Shown here: piece by piece, positions 27,632-36,217 of the stretch | Numbering within the stretch: the stretch's first letter is position 1 | Layout: each line of letters starts with the position of its first letter | NCBI RefSeq assembly: GCF_003121405.1 | Contig: NZ_QBUY01000051.1 | Span: 1 to 59,489 of the forward strand | Source: Paraburkholderia sp. C35 | GTDB lineage: Bacteria; Pseudomonadota; Gammaproteobacteria; Burkholderiales; Burkholderiaceae | Length of the DNA: 59,489 nucleotides | Reading direction: 5' to 3' | Notes under the pieces: model-generated | Seen by the model: the letters and a program-made list of their open reading frames with translations, nothing else | What the model was told of the DNA's origin: nothing | The model's database searches: none | Position numbers and translations under genes: made by a program

Positions 27632-27884
27632 TCGAAGTCGGGTTAGCCCGATGCAATCAGCCTCGCGCACCGCTCACGTCCCCACGGCCGCGTGTTCGCC
27701 ACCGAACATCCTATACTGGCTTGGTCTGCCTGTTGTCTGCAATGCGCTCGAGGTCTGTGTTCGCACAACCGTTCGAGCGATATCCGCGCGCTCCGCGACG
27801 GAGGACTCACGGCGGTTGTGCCCTCCTCGCATCGAATGTCGCATCGCTGAGCGTCACCTCTTTTGCCCTGTCTGGACGAAAACC

Positions 27885-29537
27885 ATGCTCACAATCGACG
27901 ACATCCGGGCGATCCCCCTGTTCTCGACGCTCTCCGACAATGAACTGGAGAATCTCGCGCACACGTCTGCGGATCTGCAGTTGTGCGCGGGAGAATTCGC
28001 CGTCCATGAAGGTGGAGAGCGGGCGCTGTATGCCGTGCTCGCCGGGAAGATGGAAGTCATCAAGACGTTCGACGGGATCGAGCGCACGCTCGGCTGGCGT
28101 CTGCCTGGGACCATCTTCGGCGAAGTGCCGCTGGCGCTGAGTTCGCCGTTTCCGGGTGCTTACCGGGCCGCCGAGCCGTCTCGCGTGATGCGCGTGGACG
28201 CCCAACGCTACTACATGCTCGCCGCCGCGTCGCCGGACATCGCGTTGAAAATGGGCGCCCTTGCCCGCGAGCGCATCGGTGGGCTGCAAGGTCTTTCCGC
28301 CGAGCCGCCGAAGCCGCGCGTGACACTCGTCGGCAACCGGTGGGATATTGCGTGCACAGCATTGCGCCAGTTTCTCGCCCGCAACCAGATCAGTTCCGAC
28401 TGGATGACACCCGACGCGCCCGAACTCACTGCACGCTGGCCGGGTGATCGCCCGTCAGAAGACGACTGCCCGGCATTGCGGCTCGCCGACGGAACGGTGC
28501 TCCGCCGGCCCGCAACACGCGAACTCGCCGACATGCTCGGCCTGCAGACGCAACCTCGCGTCGCCGCATACGACACATTGATCATCGGCGGCGGACCGGC
28601 GGGACTCGCGGCCGCCGTGTATGGCGCGTCGGAAGGTTTGCGCACGATGGTGGTGGAACGCGAGGCGCCCGGCGGGCAAGCGGGCACGTCGTCGCGCATC
28701 GAGAATTACCTCGGCTTCCCCAACGGCGTATCAGGCGATGAACTCGCGAGCCGCGCGTTGCAGCAGGCAAGGCGGCTGGGCGCAGAGATTCTGGTGACGC
28801 GGTCGGTCGCGCGCATCGATGTGCATGAACGCAACGTGTATCTCGATGGCGACGATGTGATCCACGCGCGCACCATCATTCTTGCGACGGGCGTCACATG
28901 GCGGCGGCTCGCCATCGAAGGCTTCGACCGCTTTATCGGCAAAGGTATCTACTATGGCGCGTCACGCAGCGAAGCCAACGCGACGCATGGACTCGATGTC
29001 TATCTGATCGGCGGTGGCAACTCGGCGGGCCAGGCGGCTTTGTATTTCGCCAATCATGCGCGCAAGGTCACGCTCATCCTGCGCGGCGACTCGCTGGAAA
29101 AGAGCATGTCGCGCTATCTGATCGAGCAGCTTCACAGCAAATTGAACGTGGCCGTGCAGTTGCGATCGGAAGTCGTCGGTGCACACGGCGATACCCATCT
29201 GACAGCCATCGATATACGCGATGCTACGAGCGCGACGGTAACCCGGCACGACTGCGGCGGACTGTTTGTGTTCATCGGCGCCGATGCCGAAACGGGCTGG
29301 TTGCCGCCGGAAATCGCGCGTGACGAACGCGGCTATGTGCTTACCGGCGACGATGTCGTCAAGGCAGGACAGTGGTCGCATAGCCGGGATCCGTTTCTGC
29401 TCGAATCGAGTGTTCCCGGCGTGTTTGCGTGTGGGGATGTGAGGTTGAGTCCCGTCAAGCGCGTAGCGTCGGCTGTCGGCGAAGGCAGCATGGCCATCGC
29501 GTTCGCGCATAAGTATTTGCAGTACGACGCCCGCTAG
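27885..29537 (+). CDS. Cyclic-nucleotide-domain flavoprotein, thioredoxin-reductase-like without CxxC
   Basis: 550 residues in three parts: a cNMP-binding-type domain (about 10-130; FGEVPLAL at 79-86), a glutaredoxin-like linker domain (about 144-220), and a thioredoxin-reductase-like FAD/NADPH module from about 228 (DTLIIGGGPAGLAAA, GGGNSAGQAALYFA, ACGDVR). Where thioredoxin reductases carry the redox CxxC this protein reads YYGASRSEA (about 357-365), so it cannot reduce thioredoxin by the standard route. It may be a regulated NAD(P)H oxidoreductase with an unknown acceptor. The first ATG that begins the cNMP domain is used. It stands alone between the sigma gene and the bufferin operon. Confidence 0.85.
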   Translation: MLTIDDIRAIPLFSTLSDNELENLAHTSADLQLCAGEFAVHEGGERALYAVLAGKMEVIKTFDGIERTLGWRLPGTIFGEVPLALSSPFPGAYRAAEPSRVMRVDAQRYYMLAAASPDIALKMGALARERIGGLQGLSAEPPKPRVTLVGNRWDIACTALRQFLARNQISSDWMTPDAPELTARWPGDRPSEDDCPALRLADGTVLRRPATRELADMLGLQTQPRVAAYDTLIIGGGPAGLAAAVYGASEGLRTMVVEREAPGGQAGTSSRIENYLGFPNGVSGDELASRALQQARRLGAEILVTRSVARIDVHERNVYLDGDDVIHARTIILATGVTWRRLAIEGFDRFIGKGIYYGASRSEANATHGLDVYLIGGGNSAGQAALYFANHARKVTLILRGDSLEKSMSRYLIEQLHSKLNVAVQLRSEVVGAHGDTHLTAIDIRDATSATVTRHDCGGLFVFIGADAETGWLPPEIARDERGYVLTGDDVVKAGQWSHSRDPFLLESSVPGVFACGDVRLSPVKRVASAVGEGSMAIAFAHKYLQYDAR

Positions 29538-29709
29538 CCGCGCGCGCGGCAAGACAGCATCGGACCGGCGCTATCGCGCCTCGATAGCGCCCGAAGTCAT
29601 TTACGCGAGCAAGAATAAAACTCGCTGGATTGCCGGCGTGCGACTGCGCTCACGCCACGCCTCACATCTTCCTTTCACTACACCTCGCGAATAAAAAATC
29701 GCGACGGCT

Positions 29710-29735
29710 GTAACCGCCATTCCTCCTGCTGCGAA
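29710..29735 (+). promoter_or_regulatory. SigF-type ECF promoter candidate for the bufferin operon
   Basis: GTAACC at 29710-29715, exactly 16 nt, then CGAA at 29732-29735. This matches the consensus I recall for sigma-F dependent genes of Caulobacter, which control homologous DUF2282/DUF692 operons. The start point would lie near 29742, about 48 bp before the precursor gene. Confidence 0.6.
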
Positions 29736-29789
29736 TTAGCTCATGTATCCGCCACGGATACCTACCATCTCAACCACTGGAGAACATCC

Positions 29790-30101
29790 ATGTCCGCAAA
29801 GACCACCGTCAGCACCGCCCTGATCGCAGGCGCAGTTGCAAGCCTGCTCGCATCGGTTGCTCATGCTGCACCCCTCACGAAGGCTGAAATGGACGCTGCT
29901 GTCGGCGCTCACAAGGAGAAGTGCTACGGCGTCGCGCTGAAGGGGCAAAACGATTGTGCAGCAGGTCCGGGCACGACCTGTCAGGGCACATCGACTGTCG
30001 ACTTCCAGGGCAACTCGTGGAAGTTCGTCCAGGGCGGCACGTGCACGAGCATCCAGGTGCCGGGCGGTTCGCACGGCTCGCTCGCGCCGACCAAATCCTG
30101 A
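29790..30101 (+). CDS. bufA: DUF2282 bufferin-type precursor peptide
   Basis: 103 residues: a Sec signal peptide (hydrophobic core about 7-24, cleavage after SVAHA) and a small secreted domain with four cysteines at 45, 56, 64 and 85 (EKCYG, NDCAAG, TTCQG, GGTCTS). DUF2282 proteins of this pattern are substrates of MNIO (DUF692) enzymes, which modify the central cysteines. In Caulobacter the product is the copper-binding bufferin. It is the first gene of the operon, 42 nt before the MNIO gene, and a candidate SigF promoter precedes it. Copper binding is inferred from the family. Confidence 0.88.
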   Translation: MSAKTTVSTALIAGAVASLLASVAHAAPLTKAEMDAAVGAHKEKCYGVALKGQNDCAAGPGTTCQGTSTVDFQGNSWKFVQGGTCTSIQVPGGSHGSLAPTKS

Positions 30102-30143
30102 TCGCAGGCATCAACACGACGCACGAAACACAGAGGGCGTGTC

Positions 30144-31058
30144 ATGAACGATTCCACCAGAACAGCGGCGGCATACGCAATTGGCCGGCCTCATTGCACG
30201 GCGCCGGCCATGGTCGGCACGAGCTTCAAGCACGCGCATCTCGACGCCATTCTCGCCGATGGCCTGAAGGACGGATTCTTCGAAGTCCACGCCGAGAACT
30301 ACATGGGCGCGGGCGGCCCGCCGCATCGCATGCTGAGCGCGATCCGCGAGTCGTATCCGCTGTCGCTGCACGGTGTATGCATGTCGATTGGCGGGCCGCA
30401 GCCGCTCGATCTTCAGCATCTCGCGCGCTTTCGCGATCTCGTGCATCGCTATGAGCCGGCGTTCGTATCGGAGCATCTGGCGTGGTCGACGCATGGCGGT
30501 GCATTCTTCAACGACCTGCTGCCCCTGCCGTACACCAGCGACACGCTCGACAGCGTGTGCGCGCACATCGATCAGCTTCAGGATGCAATCCAGCGTCGCA
30601 TCCTGCTCGAAAACCCATCCACGTATATCGCGTTCACGTCGTCGACGATGAGCGAGCCTGAGTTCATTCGCGCCGTCGCGCAACGCACCGGCTGCGGCTT
30701 GCTGCTCGATGTCAACAACGTGTTTGTCTCTGCTGTCAATCACGGCTATTCGGCGCAGGCGTATCTCGCAGCATTTCCGCTCGAACACGTGGGTGAGATT
30801 CATCTGGCCGGCCATAGTGAACAAGTCGACGACGAAAACGCGTTACTGCTCATCGACAGCCACGACCGCGCAATCGCCGATTCTGTCTGGGATCTCTACG
30901 CACAGGTCATTTCACGCATCGGTCCTGTTCCGACGCTGATCGAATGGGACAGCAATCTGCCTGAATGGTCAGGGTTACGCGCACAGGCGGACAAGGCACG
31001 ACGCGTTGTCGAAGAAAGCACAGTAGACCTGATCGAGGCTACCGATCATGCAGCTTGA
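30144..31058 (+). CDS. bufB: MNIO family (DUF692) peptide-modifying oxidase
   Basis: A 304-residue TIM-barrel multinuclear non-heme iron oxidase. Family metal-binding segments are present: HAENY (49-53), SLHG (74-77), SEHLAW (109-114), LENPSTY (155-161), LLDVNN (187-192), HLAGH (220-224), DSHD (238-241) and EWDSN (267-271). It should oxidise cysteines of the DUF2282 precursor using O2. AGAGGG precedes the ATG. Its end overlaps the start of the DUF2063 gene by 11 bases. Confidence 0.92.
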   Translation: MNDSTRTAAAYAIGRPHCTAPAMVGTSFKHAHLDAILADGLKDGFFEVHAENYMGAGGPPHRMLSAIRESYPLSLHGVCMSIGGPQPLDLQHLARFRDLVHRYEPAFVSEHLAWSTHGGAFFNDLLPLPYTSDTLDSVCAHIDQLQDAIQRRILLENPSTYIAFTSSTMSEPEFIRAVAQRTGCGLLLDVNNVFVSAVNHGYSAQAYLAAFPLEHVGEIHLAGHSEQVDDENALLLIDSHDRAIADSVWDLYAQVISRIGPVPTLIEWDSNLPEWSGLRAQADKARRVVEESTVDLIEATDHAA

Positions 31059-31845
31059 GCGCTCACACTGCGACTATGCTGCGGCGTTTGCGTCGGGTTT
31101 GACGAATCCGGCAGTCTCACCACCTTCCGGTATCGTCGCCACGGCAACCACAACCTCCGCGGCAACTAAAGGCGTGATCAGCCGCTACAACGTGTATCGC
31201 AACAACGTCACGGTGAGCCTGATCGACGCATTGGCTGCCGTCTATCCCGCCGTTCAGCGCATCACGGGTGTCGAGTTCTTCCGCGCGATGGCGCGCTTCC
31301 ATATTCGCGCAACGCCGCCTGCGTCGCCGCTGCTGTTCGAGTATGGGCGCGATTTTCCCGCGTTCATCGAAACGTACGAGTACGCGCGCGAGATGCCCTG
31401 GCTCGCGGATACCGCACGTATCGAACGCGCGTGGCTCGACGCGTATCACGCGGCAGACGCAGCGCCGCTGCGCCCCGAAGCGCTGGCCGCCATCGATCCC
31501 ACGTTGCTCGCGCACCTCCGTTTCGCGCCGCATCCCGCGACGCGCATTGTCACGTCGCGCTATCCCGCCGTCGCCATCTTCGCGATGAATCGCTCGAACC
31601 AGCCCGTCACGCCGCTCTGTTCGAGCGACGCGGAAGACGCGCTCATCACACGTCCGGAACAGGACGTCGTGGTGTCGCGCCTGCCGCCAGGCGGTGCGGC
31701 TTTCCTGATTGCACTCATCGACGGCGCGACGCTCGGCACGGCAGCCGCAGCCGCTTTCGATGCAACCGATTCATTCGATCTGCCCGCCAACCTGGCGGCC
31801 ATGATGTCAGCCGGGGTGTTTTCCGGCCTTCAATCTGGAGCGTAA
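31048..31845 (+). CDS. bufC: DUF2063 partner protein of the MNIO enzyme
   Basis: 265 residues: an N-terminal DUF2063 domain with the typical ISRYNVYRNNVTVSLIDALAAVYPAVQRI, then the RIERAWLDAYHA segment and a beta-rich C-terminal half. The family was once described as putative DNA-binding; in MNIO clusters it acts as the precursor-recognition partner. It overlaps the end of the MNIO gene, giving tight translational coupling. Confidence 0.9.
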   Translation: MQLERSHCDYAAAFASGLTNPAVSPPSGIVATATTTSAATKGVISRYNVYRNNVTVSLIDALAAVYPAVQRITGVEFFRAMARFHIRATPPASPLLFEYGRDFPAFIETYEYAREMPWLADTARIERAWLDAYHAADAAPLRPEALAAIDPTLLAHLRFAPHPATRIVTSRYPAVAIFAMNRSNQPVTPLCSSDAEDALITRPEQDVVVSRLPPGGAAFLIALIDGATLGTAAAAAFDATDSFDLPANLAAMMSAGVFSGLQSGA

Positions 31846-31850
31846 AAGGA

Positions 31851-32357
31851 ATGTCGACCCAACCATCACCATCGAAAACCTTCGTCCCCGCCGTGATCGC
31901 GGCGCCGATTGCACGCGCGCGCCAACTCGTGGAACGGCTCGCGCAACCGTGGCTCGTGCAACTGGTTTTGCGGATTGCGCTCGCAGTGCCGTTCTGGCGA
32001 TCGGGCATCCTCAAGTGGCATGGCTTCCTGCAACTCAACGACACGGCCATCGACCTCTTCACCGACGAGTTCAAGCTGCATCTGCCGGGCGGCCCCTATC
32101 CGTTTCCCGCCCCTGCCGTCTTCGCGTTTCTTTCCGCCTGCGGCGAGGTCGGATTTCCCGTGCTGCTGGTGCTCGGCTTCGGCACGCGGTTCGCAGCCGT
32201 GGGGCTGCTGCTGATGACCTGCATCATCGAATTGACCGTTCCCGATGGCTGGCCCATCCACATCACCTGGGCTGCCATGGCGCTCGCGATTGCCGCATGG
32301 GGCCCCGGCCTGATCTCGATCGACTATCTGCTCGGAGACCGGTCGAGCCGCACATGA
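31851..32357 (+). CDS. DoxX family membrane protein
   Basis: 168 residues with about four transmembrane helices and the DoxX pattern (RIALAVPFWRSGILKWHGF, FLSACGEVGFPVLLVLG). DoxX proteins accompany many DUF2282/DUF692 operons. The role is unknown, possibly redox work or quinone interaction at the membrane. It lies five nt after the DUF2063 gene and overlaps the NrsF-like gene by ATGA. Confidence 0.9.
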   Translation: MSTQPSPSKTFVPAVIAAPIARARQLVERLAQPWLVQLVLRIALAVPFWRSGILKWHGFLQLNDTAIDLFTDEFKLHLPGGPYPFPAPAVFAFLSACGEVGFPVLLVLGFGTRFAAVGLLLMTCIIELTVPDGWPIHITWAAMALAIAAWGPGLISIDYLLGDRSSRT

Positions 32358-32995
32358 ATACGCGAGACCTCGTCGCCCGGCTCGCACACGACGCGTCGCC
32401 CGTCGACCGCAACGCCGTGTCGCGGCGGCTCAACCGTGCGCTGCTGCTCGGTCTCGCGGGCGATACGGCATTGCTGATCGCGCTGTATGGCATCCGATAC
32501 GACATGCCTCAGCTGATCCTTACGTCGATGTTCTGGGCGCGCCTGGCGTTTCCGCTCGCCACCGTCGCCGCAGCCATGACGCTCGCGGACCGGCTCGGCC
32601 GCCCGGGCGCACCGCTCGGGCTGGCGTGGATCGCCGCTGGGTTGCCTGTCGTCACCATGCTGCTCGTGGCGGGCAGCATTCTTCTGGCTACGCCGCCCGG
32701 CTATCGGCTGCAACTGATGCTCGGCACGACCTGGCGCACGACGACCGCGAGCGTGATCCTGCTGTCGCTGCCTTCGCTCGCCGTCATGATGCACGCGATG
32801 AAAGGTCTCGCGCCGACCCGTCTGCCGCTTGCTGGCGCAGGCGCCGGATTGCTGGCGGGCGCGCAGGGGCTGATCGTGTACTCGTTGTACTGCTCGGAGA
32901 TGGCCGCGCCGTTCTGGGGTGTGTGGTACGTGCTCGCCGTCGTCGTGACGGCTGCTATTGGCGCTGTTGCCGCGCCGCGTTATATGCGCTGGTGA
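32354..32995 (+). CDS. NrsF/DUF1109 family membrane anti-sigma factor
   Basis: 213 residues: a short cytoplasmic N-terminus (MNTRDLVARLAHDASPV) followed by six predicted membrane helices, the layout of NrsF/DUF1109 proteins, which hold ECF sigma factors such as SigF at the membrane. Cysteine in SLYCSEMAAPFWGVWY matches the conserved periplasmic segment used to sense metal or redox stress. It overlaps doxX by ATGA. The cognate sigma gene, normally adjacent, is absent from this window. Confidence 0.82.
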   Translation: MNTRDLVARLAHDASPVDRNAVSRRLNRALLLGLAGDTALLIALYGIRYDMPQLILTSMFWARLAFPLATVAAAMTLADRLGRPGAPLGLAWIAAGLPVVTMLLVAGSILLATPPGYRLQLMLGTTWRTTTASVILLSLPSLAVMMHAMKGLAPTRLPLAGAGAGLLAGAQGLIVYSLYCSEMAAPFWGVWYVLAVVVTAAIGAVAAPRYMRW

Positions 32996-33017
32996 CGAGC
33001 CCTCGCAACCGCCGTTA

Positions 33018-33584
33018 TCAACCCGTGTCTTTCTCGCCGAGTTCGATCAACGCATCGAGCGCGCGTTCGAACGCGCCTGTATCGCCCGTCGCAGCCTGCA
33101 TGATGAGTGCGCCCTGCAAACGCGCGACCCAGTCTTCGGCAAAGGTCCCCGCCCGCCGCGCCGGCATGCCGCTTTCTTCGGCCAGTGACGCAATCGCGCC
33201 GATCCACAGATCGAACGCGACACGCAAGCCGTCCAGCGTGTCCGACCTCACCGACGATGTCGCGATCCGGCCCAGAACGCACTGCGTGCGTCCGCCCGAA
33301 TAAATCTGGTTCAGCAGCGCCACGATCTTCCGGATGCGCACCTTGAGCGGCAAGGCCGATTTCGCCACGCCGGCGATTTCGCTATCGATCACGGCCGTGG
33401 CCCGCTCGAGCACGGCCTGCGCCATCTGCAGCTTGCCGTCCGGGAAATGGTGATAGAGGCTGGACTTGCCCAGCCCCGTTGCGCGCGAGACGTCGCTGAG
33501 CGAGGCGCCGTCAAATCCCTGCTCCTGAAACACAGCAAACAGGCGATCGACGATCTCGTCTTTCGAAATCGAGGCGGCGGCCAT
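33018..33584 (-). CDS. TetR family repressor
   Basis: 188 residues: N-terminal helix-turn-helix (GASLSDVSRATGLGKSSLYHHFPDG, about 25-48) with a TetR_C-type ligand domain. AGGAGG lies six bases before the ATG at 33584; a longer reading would run into the operator. It is divergent from the hydrolase fusion gene. Two related palindromes in the shared 166-bp region fit control of itself and the hydrolase. Inducer unknown. Confidence 0.88.
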   Translation of the reverse strand: MAAASISKDEIVDRLFAVFQEQGFDGASLSDVSRATGLGKSSLYHHFPDGKLQMAQAVLERATAVIDSEIAGVAKSALPLKVRIRKIVALLNQIYSGGRTQCVLGRIATSSVRSDTLDGLRVAFDLWIGAIASLAEESGMPARRAGTFAEDWVARLQGALIMQAATGDTGAFERALDALIELGEKDTG

Positions 33585-33603
33585 TTCTATCCTCCTACAG
33601 TAT

Positions 33604-33621
33604 GAACCGACCGTTCGGTTC
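33604..33621. promoter_or_regulatory. TetR operator candidate, regulator side
   Basis: GAACCGACCGTTCGGTTC: arms GAACCGA and TCGGTTC around CCGT. It lies 20 bp upstream of the tetR start and shares the core ACCGAYCGTTCGGT with the second site. Confidence 0.6.
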
Positions 33622-33682
33622 AATTCATGTGAAGGCAGTATAACACCCAAATAAAAACTTGACCGAATTCGAATCGTGAACT

Positions 33683-33706
33683 ACTGTACCGATCGTTCGG
33701 TACAGT
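33683..33706. promoter_or_regulatory. TetR operator candidate, hydrolase side
   Basis: A 24-bp palindrome with arms ACTGTACCGA and TCGGTACAGT around TCGT, 45 bp before the hydrolase ATG. Same core as the site at 33604-33621, so one regulator probably binds both. Confidence 0.65.
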
Positions 33707-33750
33707 TTGAGTGTGGACGTACCGGCTCATCTCACCCTCTGGAGGTTGTC

Positions 33751-35181
33751 ATGTCTGTAGCGCCCGCTTACCAAACTGTCTCCGTCGCTGACCGTCGCAC
33801 GGGTTCCGCCCTCAACATCTTCTATCGCGATGCCGGACACAAGGACGCGCCCGCCGTGCTGTTGCTGCATGGCTTCCCGACTTCGAGCCACCAGTATCGT
33901 GGGCTGATCAGCCGACTCGCCGACAAGTACCGCGTGGTGGCGCCCGACCTGCCGGGTTTTGGTTTCTCCGACGCGCCCGAAGCCGGCGCCTTCGGCTACA
34001 CGTTCGATCATCTTGCCGAGGTCATCGAAAACTTTACTGACGCGATCGGCCTGAACCGTTACGCGTTGTATGTGTTCGATTACGGCGCACCCGTGGGTTT
34101 CCGCCTCGCTGCGTCGCGCCCCGAACGCGTGAGCGCGCTCATTTCGCAAAACGGCAATGCGTACGAAGAAGGTCTCAGCGACGGCTGGAATCCCATCCGC
34201 GCCTACTGGCAAGCGCCGACGGAAGACAACCGCAACAACCTGCGCGCTTTCCTGAAGTCGGAAACGACGCAGTTCCAGTACACGCACGGCGAATCGGATA
34301 CCGCGCGGATCGCGCCCGAGTCGTACACGCTCGACCAGCATTTCCTCGATCGCGCGGGCAATGCGGACATCCAGCTGGATCTGTTCGGCGACTACAAGTC
34401 GAACGTGGCGGCGTATCCGCGTTTTCACGAATACTTCCGCACGCATCGTCCGCCGACGCTGGCCGTGTGGGGCAAGAACGATCCGTTCTTTCTGCCGGCG
34501 GGTGCTGAAGCCTTCCGCCGCGATCTGCCCGATGCTGAAGTGCACTTCGTCGACGGGGGTCACTTCCCACTGGAATCGCACCTGGACGAAGTGGCAGGCA
34601 TCATCCGTTCGTTCCTTGCCAAGACGCTCGATGTCGCGCAAGGGAAGGCGCTGTTCGGTGAATTGACGGAAGCCTCCGCGCCGCCGGCTGCGCAAGAGTT
34701 GTTCGAAGTCATGCGTGGCGTGTTCGGATTCGTGCCGACGCTGGGCTATGCGGTTGCGGCGGAACCGTCGGTGCTGGGCGCGTACATCACGATGCTGCAG
34801 TCGTTGGGTGCGACTTCGCTCGATCCCATTGCGCAACAAGTGGCACTGGTCTCGGCAAGCCGCGCGAACTCGGCCGATTACGGCATTGCCGTGCACGCGA
34901 CGTTTGCCGCCAAGCTCGGCGCCTCCGCCGATGTCGTCGAAGCGCTGCGCAACGGTGGTCCGATTGCGGACGCGAAGCTCGAAGCCGTGCGCCGCTTCGC
35001 AGCCGCGATCGCAACGAACCGCACGCAGGTATCGGATAGCGACGTCAACGCGCTGAAGGCAGCGGGCTACGATCATCGCGCGATGGTGGCGATTGCACTG
35101 GCAGCGTCCGCGAAGACGTTGGTGAACACGATTGCGCACCTGTCGCATGCAGAGATCGATGCGGGTTTTCGCGCGCAGTAA
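33751..35181 (+). CDS. Alpha/beta hydrolase fused to a cysteine-less AhpD-like domain
   Basis: 476 residues. Residues 1-295 are an alpha/beta hydrolase of the haloalkane dehalogenase/epoxide hydrolase type: HGFP oxyanion loop (40-43), nucleophile Asp110 in FDYGAP, acid Asp244 in WGKNDPF, His271 in DGGHFP. Residues about 315-476 resemble carboxymuconolactone decarboxylase/AhpD proteins, but the NxCxYC motif reads NSADYG (373-378), losing both cysteines while keeping His382. The second domain is therefore likely structural or has another role. GGAGG precedes the ATG. TetR control is likely. The substrate is unknown. Confidence 0.85.
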   Translation: MSVAPAYQTVSVADRRTGSALNIFYRDAGHKDAPAVLLLHGFPTSSHQYRGLISRLADKYRVVAPDLPGFGFSDAPEAGAFGYTFDHLAEVIENFTDAIGLNRYALYVFDYGAPVGFRLAASRPERVSALISQNGNAYEEGLSDGWNPIRAYWQAPTEDNRNNLRAFLKSETTQFQYTHGESDTARIAPESYTLDQHFLDRAGNADIQLDLFGDYKSNVAAYPRFHEYFRTHRPPTLAVWGKNDPFFLPAGAEAFRRDLPDAEVHFVDGGHFPLESHLDEVAGIIRSFLAKTLDVAQGKALFGELTEASAPPAAQELFEVMRGVFGFVPTLGYAVAAEPSVLGAYITMLQSLGATSLDPIAQQVALVSASRANSADYGIAVHATFAAKLGASADVVEALRNGGPIADAKLEAVRRFAAAIATNRTQVSDSDVNALKAAGYDHRAMVAIALAASAKTLVNTIAHLSHAEIDAGFRAQ

Positions 35182-35184
35182 TCA

Positions 35185-36132
35185 TCACTGCGTCGGACCC
35201 GGCCTGCGCCTGAACGCGCTCGGGTCCGTTCCATGCATCGCGTGAAATGCCTGCGAGAAATTGCTCCGGCTCGAAAAGCCAACCATCCTCGCGACTTCGG
35301 CAACCGGAAGCGCTGTCGTCGCCAGCAATTCCGCTGCTTTCCGTAAGCGCACGAGCTTAAGCATGCTCATCGGCGGCTGACCAAATGCTTTCATGAACTG
35401 CGCTGCGAAAGCGGAACGGCTCATACCCGCAATATCGGCCAGCCGCTCCACTGACAACGGCGAAGCCGGCCGTTCGAAAATCGCCTCCAGCGCCGCCGCC
35501 AGCCGTTTGTCGGCAAAGCCCGCGGCCCAAGGCAGTTCAGTGCCCGCGTGCTCGACCTGCCGACGCATCACCATGATCAGACATTGCTTGAGCAGCGCCT
35601 CGACCAGTGCGCGCGAACCGAGCCCTGGCCGCGCGCATTCCGCGAGCAGCAGGACGAACTGATTCTTCAGGCCCGACTGCCCGTCGAATTGCGCGATAAG
35701 TGGCCGACGCAGCGCCCTGAATGGATCGCTGGCGTGATTCGTATCGAGTTGCAATTCACCGCATGCCGTGGCGACGCCCGTCACGCCGTACCCTGCCTGC
35801 ACGGTCGGTATGGTTTCGCGCGCGGGCCAATCGGTGAGACGCGCATGGTTCGTCTCGTTAGCGGGCATCGAACGGCTGCTTTCGATCCGGTAAGCCACAC
35901 CGGGCGGCAACAGCACGAAGCTGTGCGATGTCAGCGCGATGCGCTCGCCGCCTTGCGTCACCAGTGCGCCCGTGCCTTCCATGCAGTAGTGAAGGCTGGC
36001 CGTGGTGCAGGCATCGAAACGCGCACTCCAGCCATCGCGTATATCGCACAGCGTGAAATTCGCCACGCCGATGTCCAGCGCCGCCAGAAAACGTTCGAGG
36101 ACAGGAAGCTCAAAGATAGCGCCGTTAGCCAT
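35185..36132 (-). CDS. AraC family transcriptional regulator
   Basis: 315 residues: an N-terminal AraC_binding_2/cupin_6-like sensor domain and two C-terminal helix-turn-helix units (LSVERLADIAGMSRSAFAAQF and LPVAEVARMVGFSSRSNFSQA, the latter the AraC signature). It is convergent with the hydrolase gene (three-base gap) and divergent from the AhpD-like gene, which it may control together with the following dehydrogenase. Effector unknown. Confidence 0.9.
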   Translation of the reverse strand: MANGAIFELPVLERFLAALDIGVANFTLCDIRDGWSARFDACTTASLHYCMEGTGALVTQGGERIALTSHSFVLLPPGVAYRIESSRSMPANETNHARLTDWPARETIPTVQAGYGVTGVATACGELQLDTNHASDPFRALRRPLIAQFDGQSGLKNQFVLLLAECARPGLGSRALVEALLKQCLIMVMRRQVEHAGTELPWAAGFADKRLAAALEAIFERPASPLSVERLADIAGMSRSAFAAQFMKAFGQPPMSMLKLVRLRKAAELLATTALPVAEVARMVGFSSRSNFSQAFHAMHGTDPSAFRRRPGPTQ

Positions 36133-36217
36133 GGACGGATTCGCACCAGGTCGAGACCAATTGGAACATGGACCTCTCTACTATAAGCATGCAGGTCATT
36201 GATTACTGGAGAATCTC

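Noticed and set aside
27628..28140. 170-codon frame at the start of the flavoprotein gene
   Set aside because: It overlaps the cyclic-nucleotide domain in another frame and has shadow-like composition.
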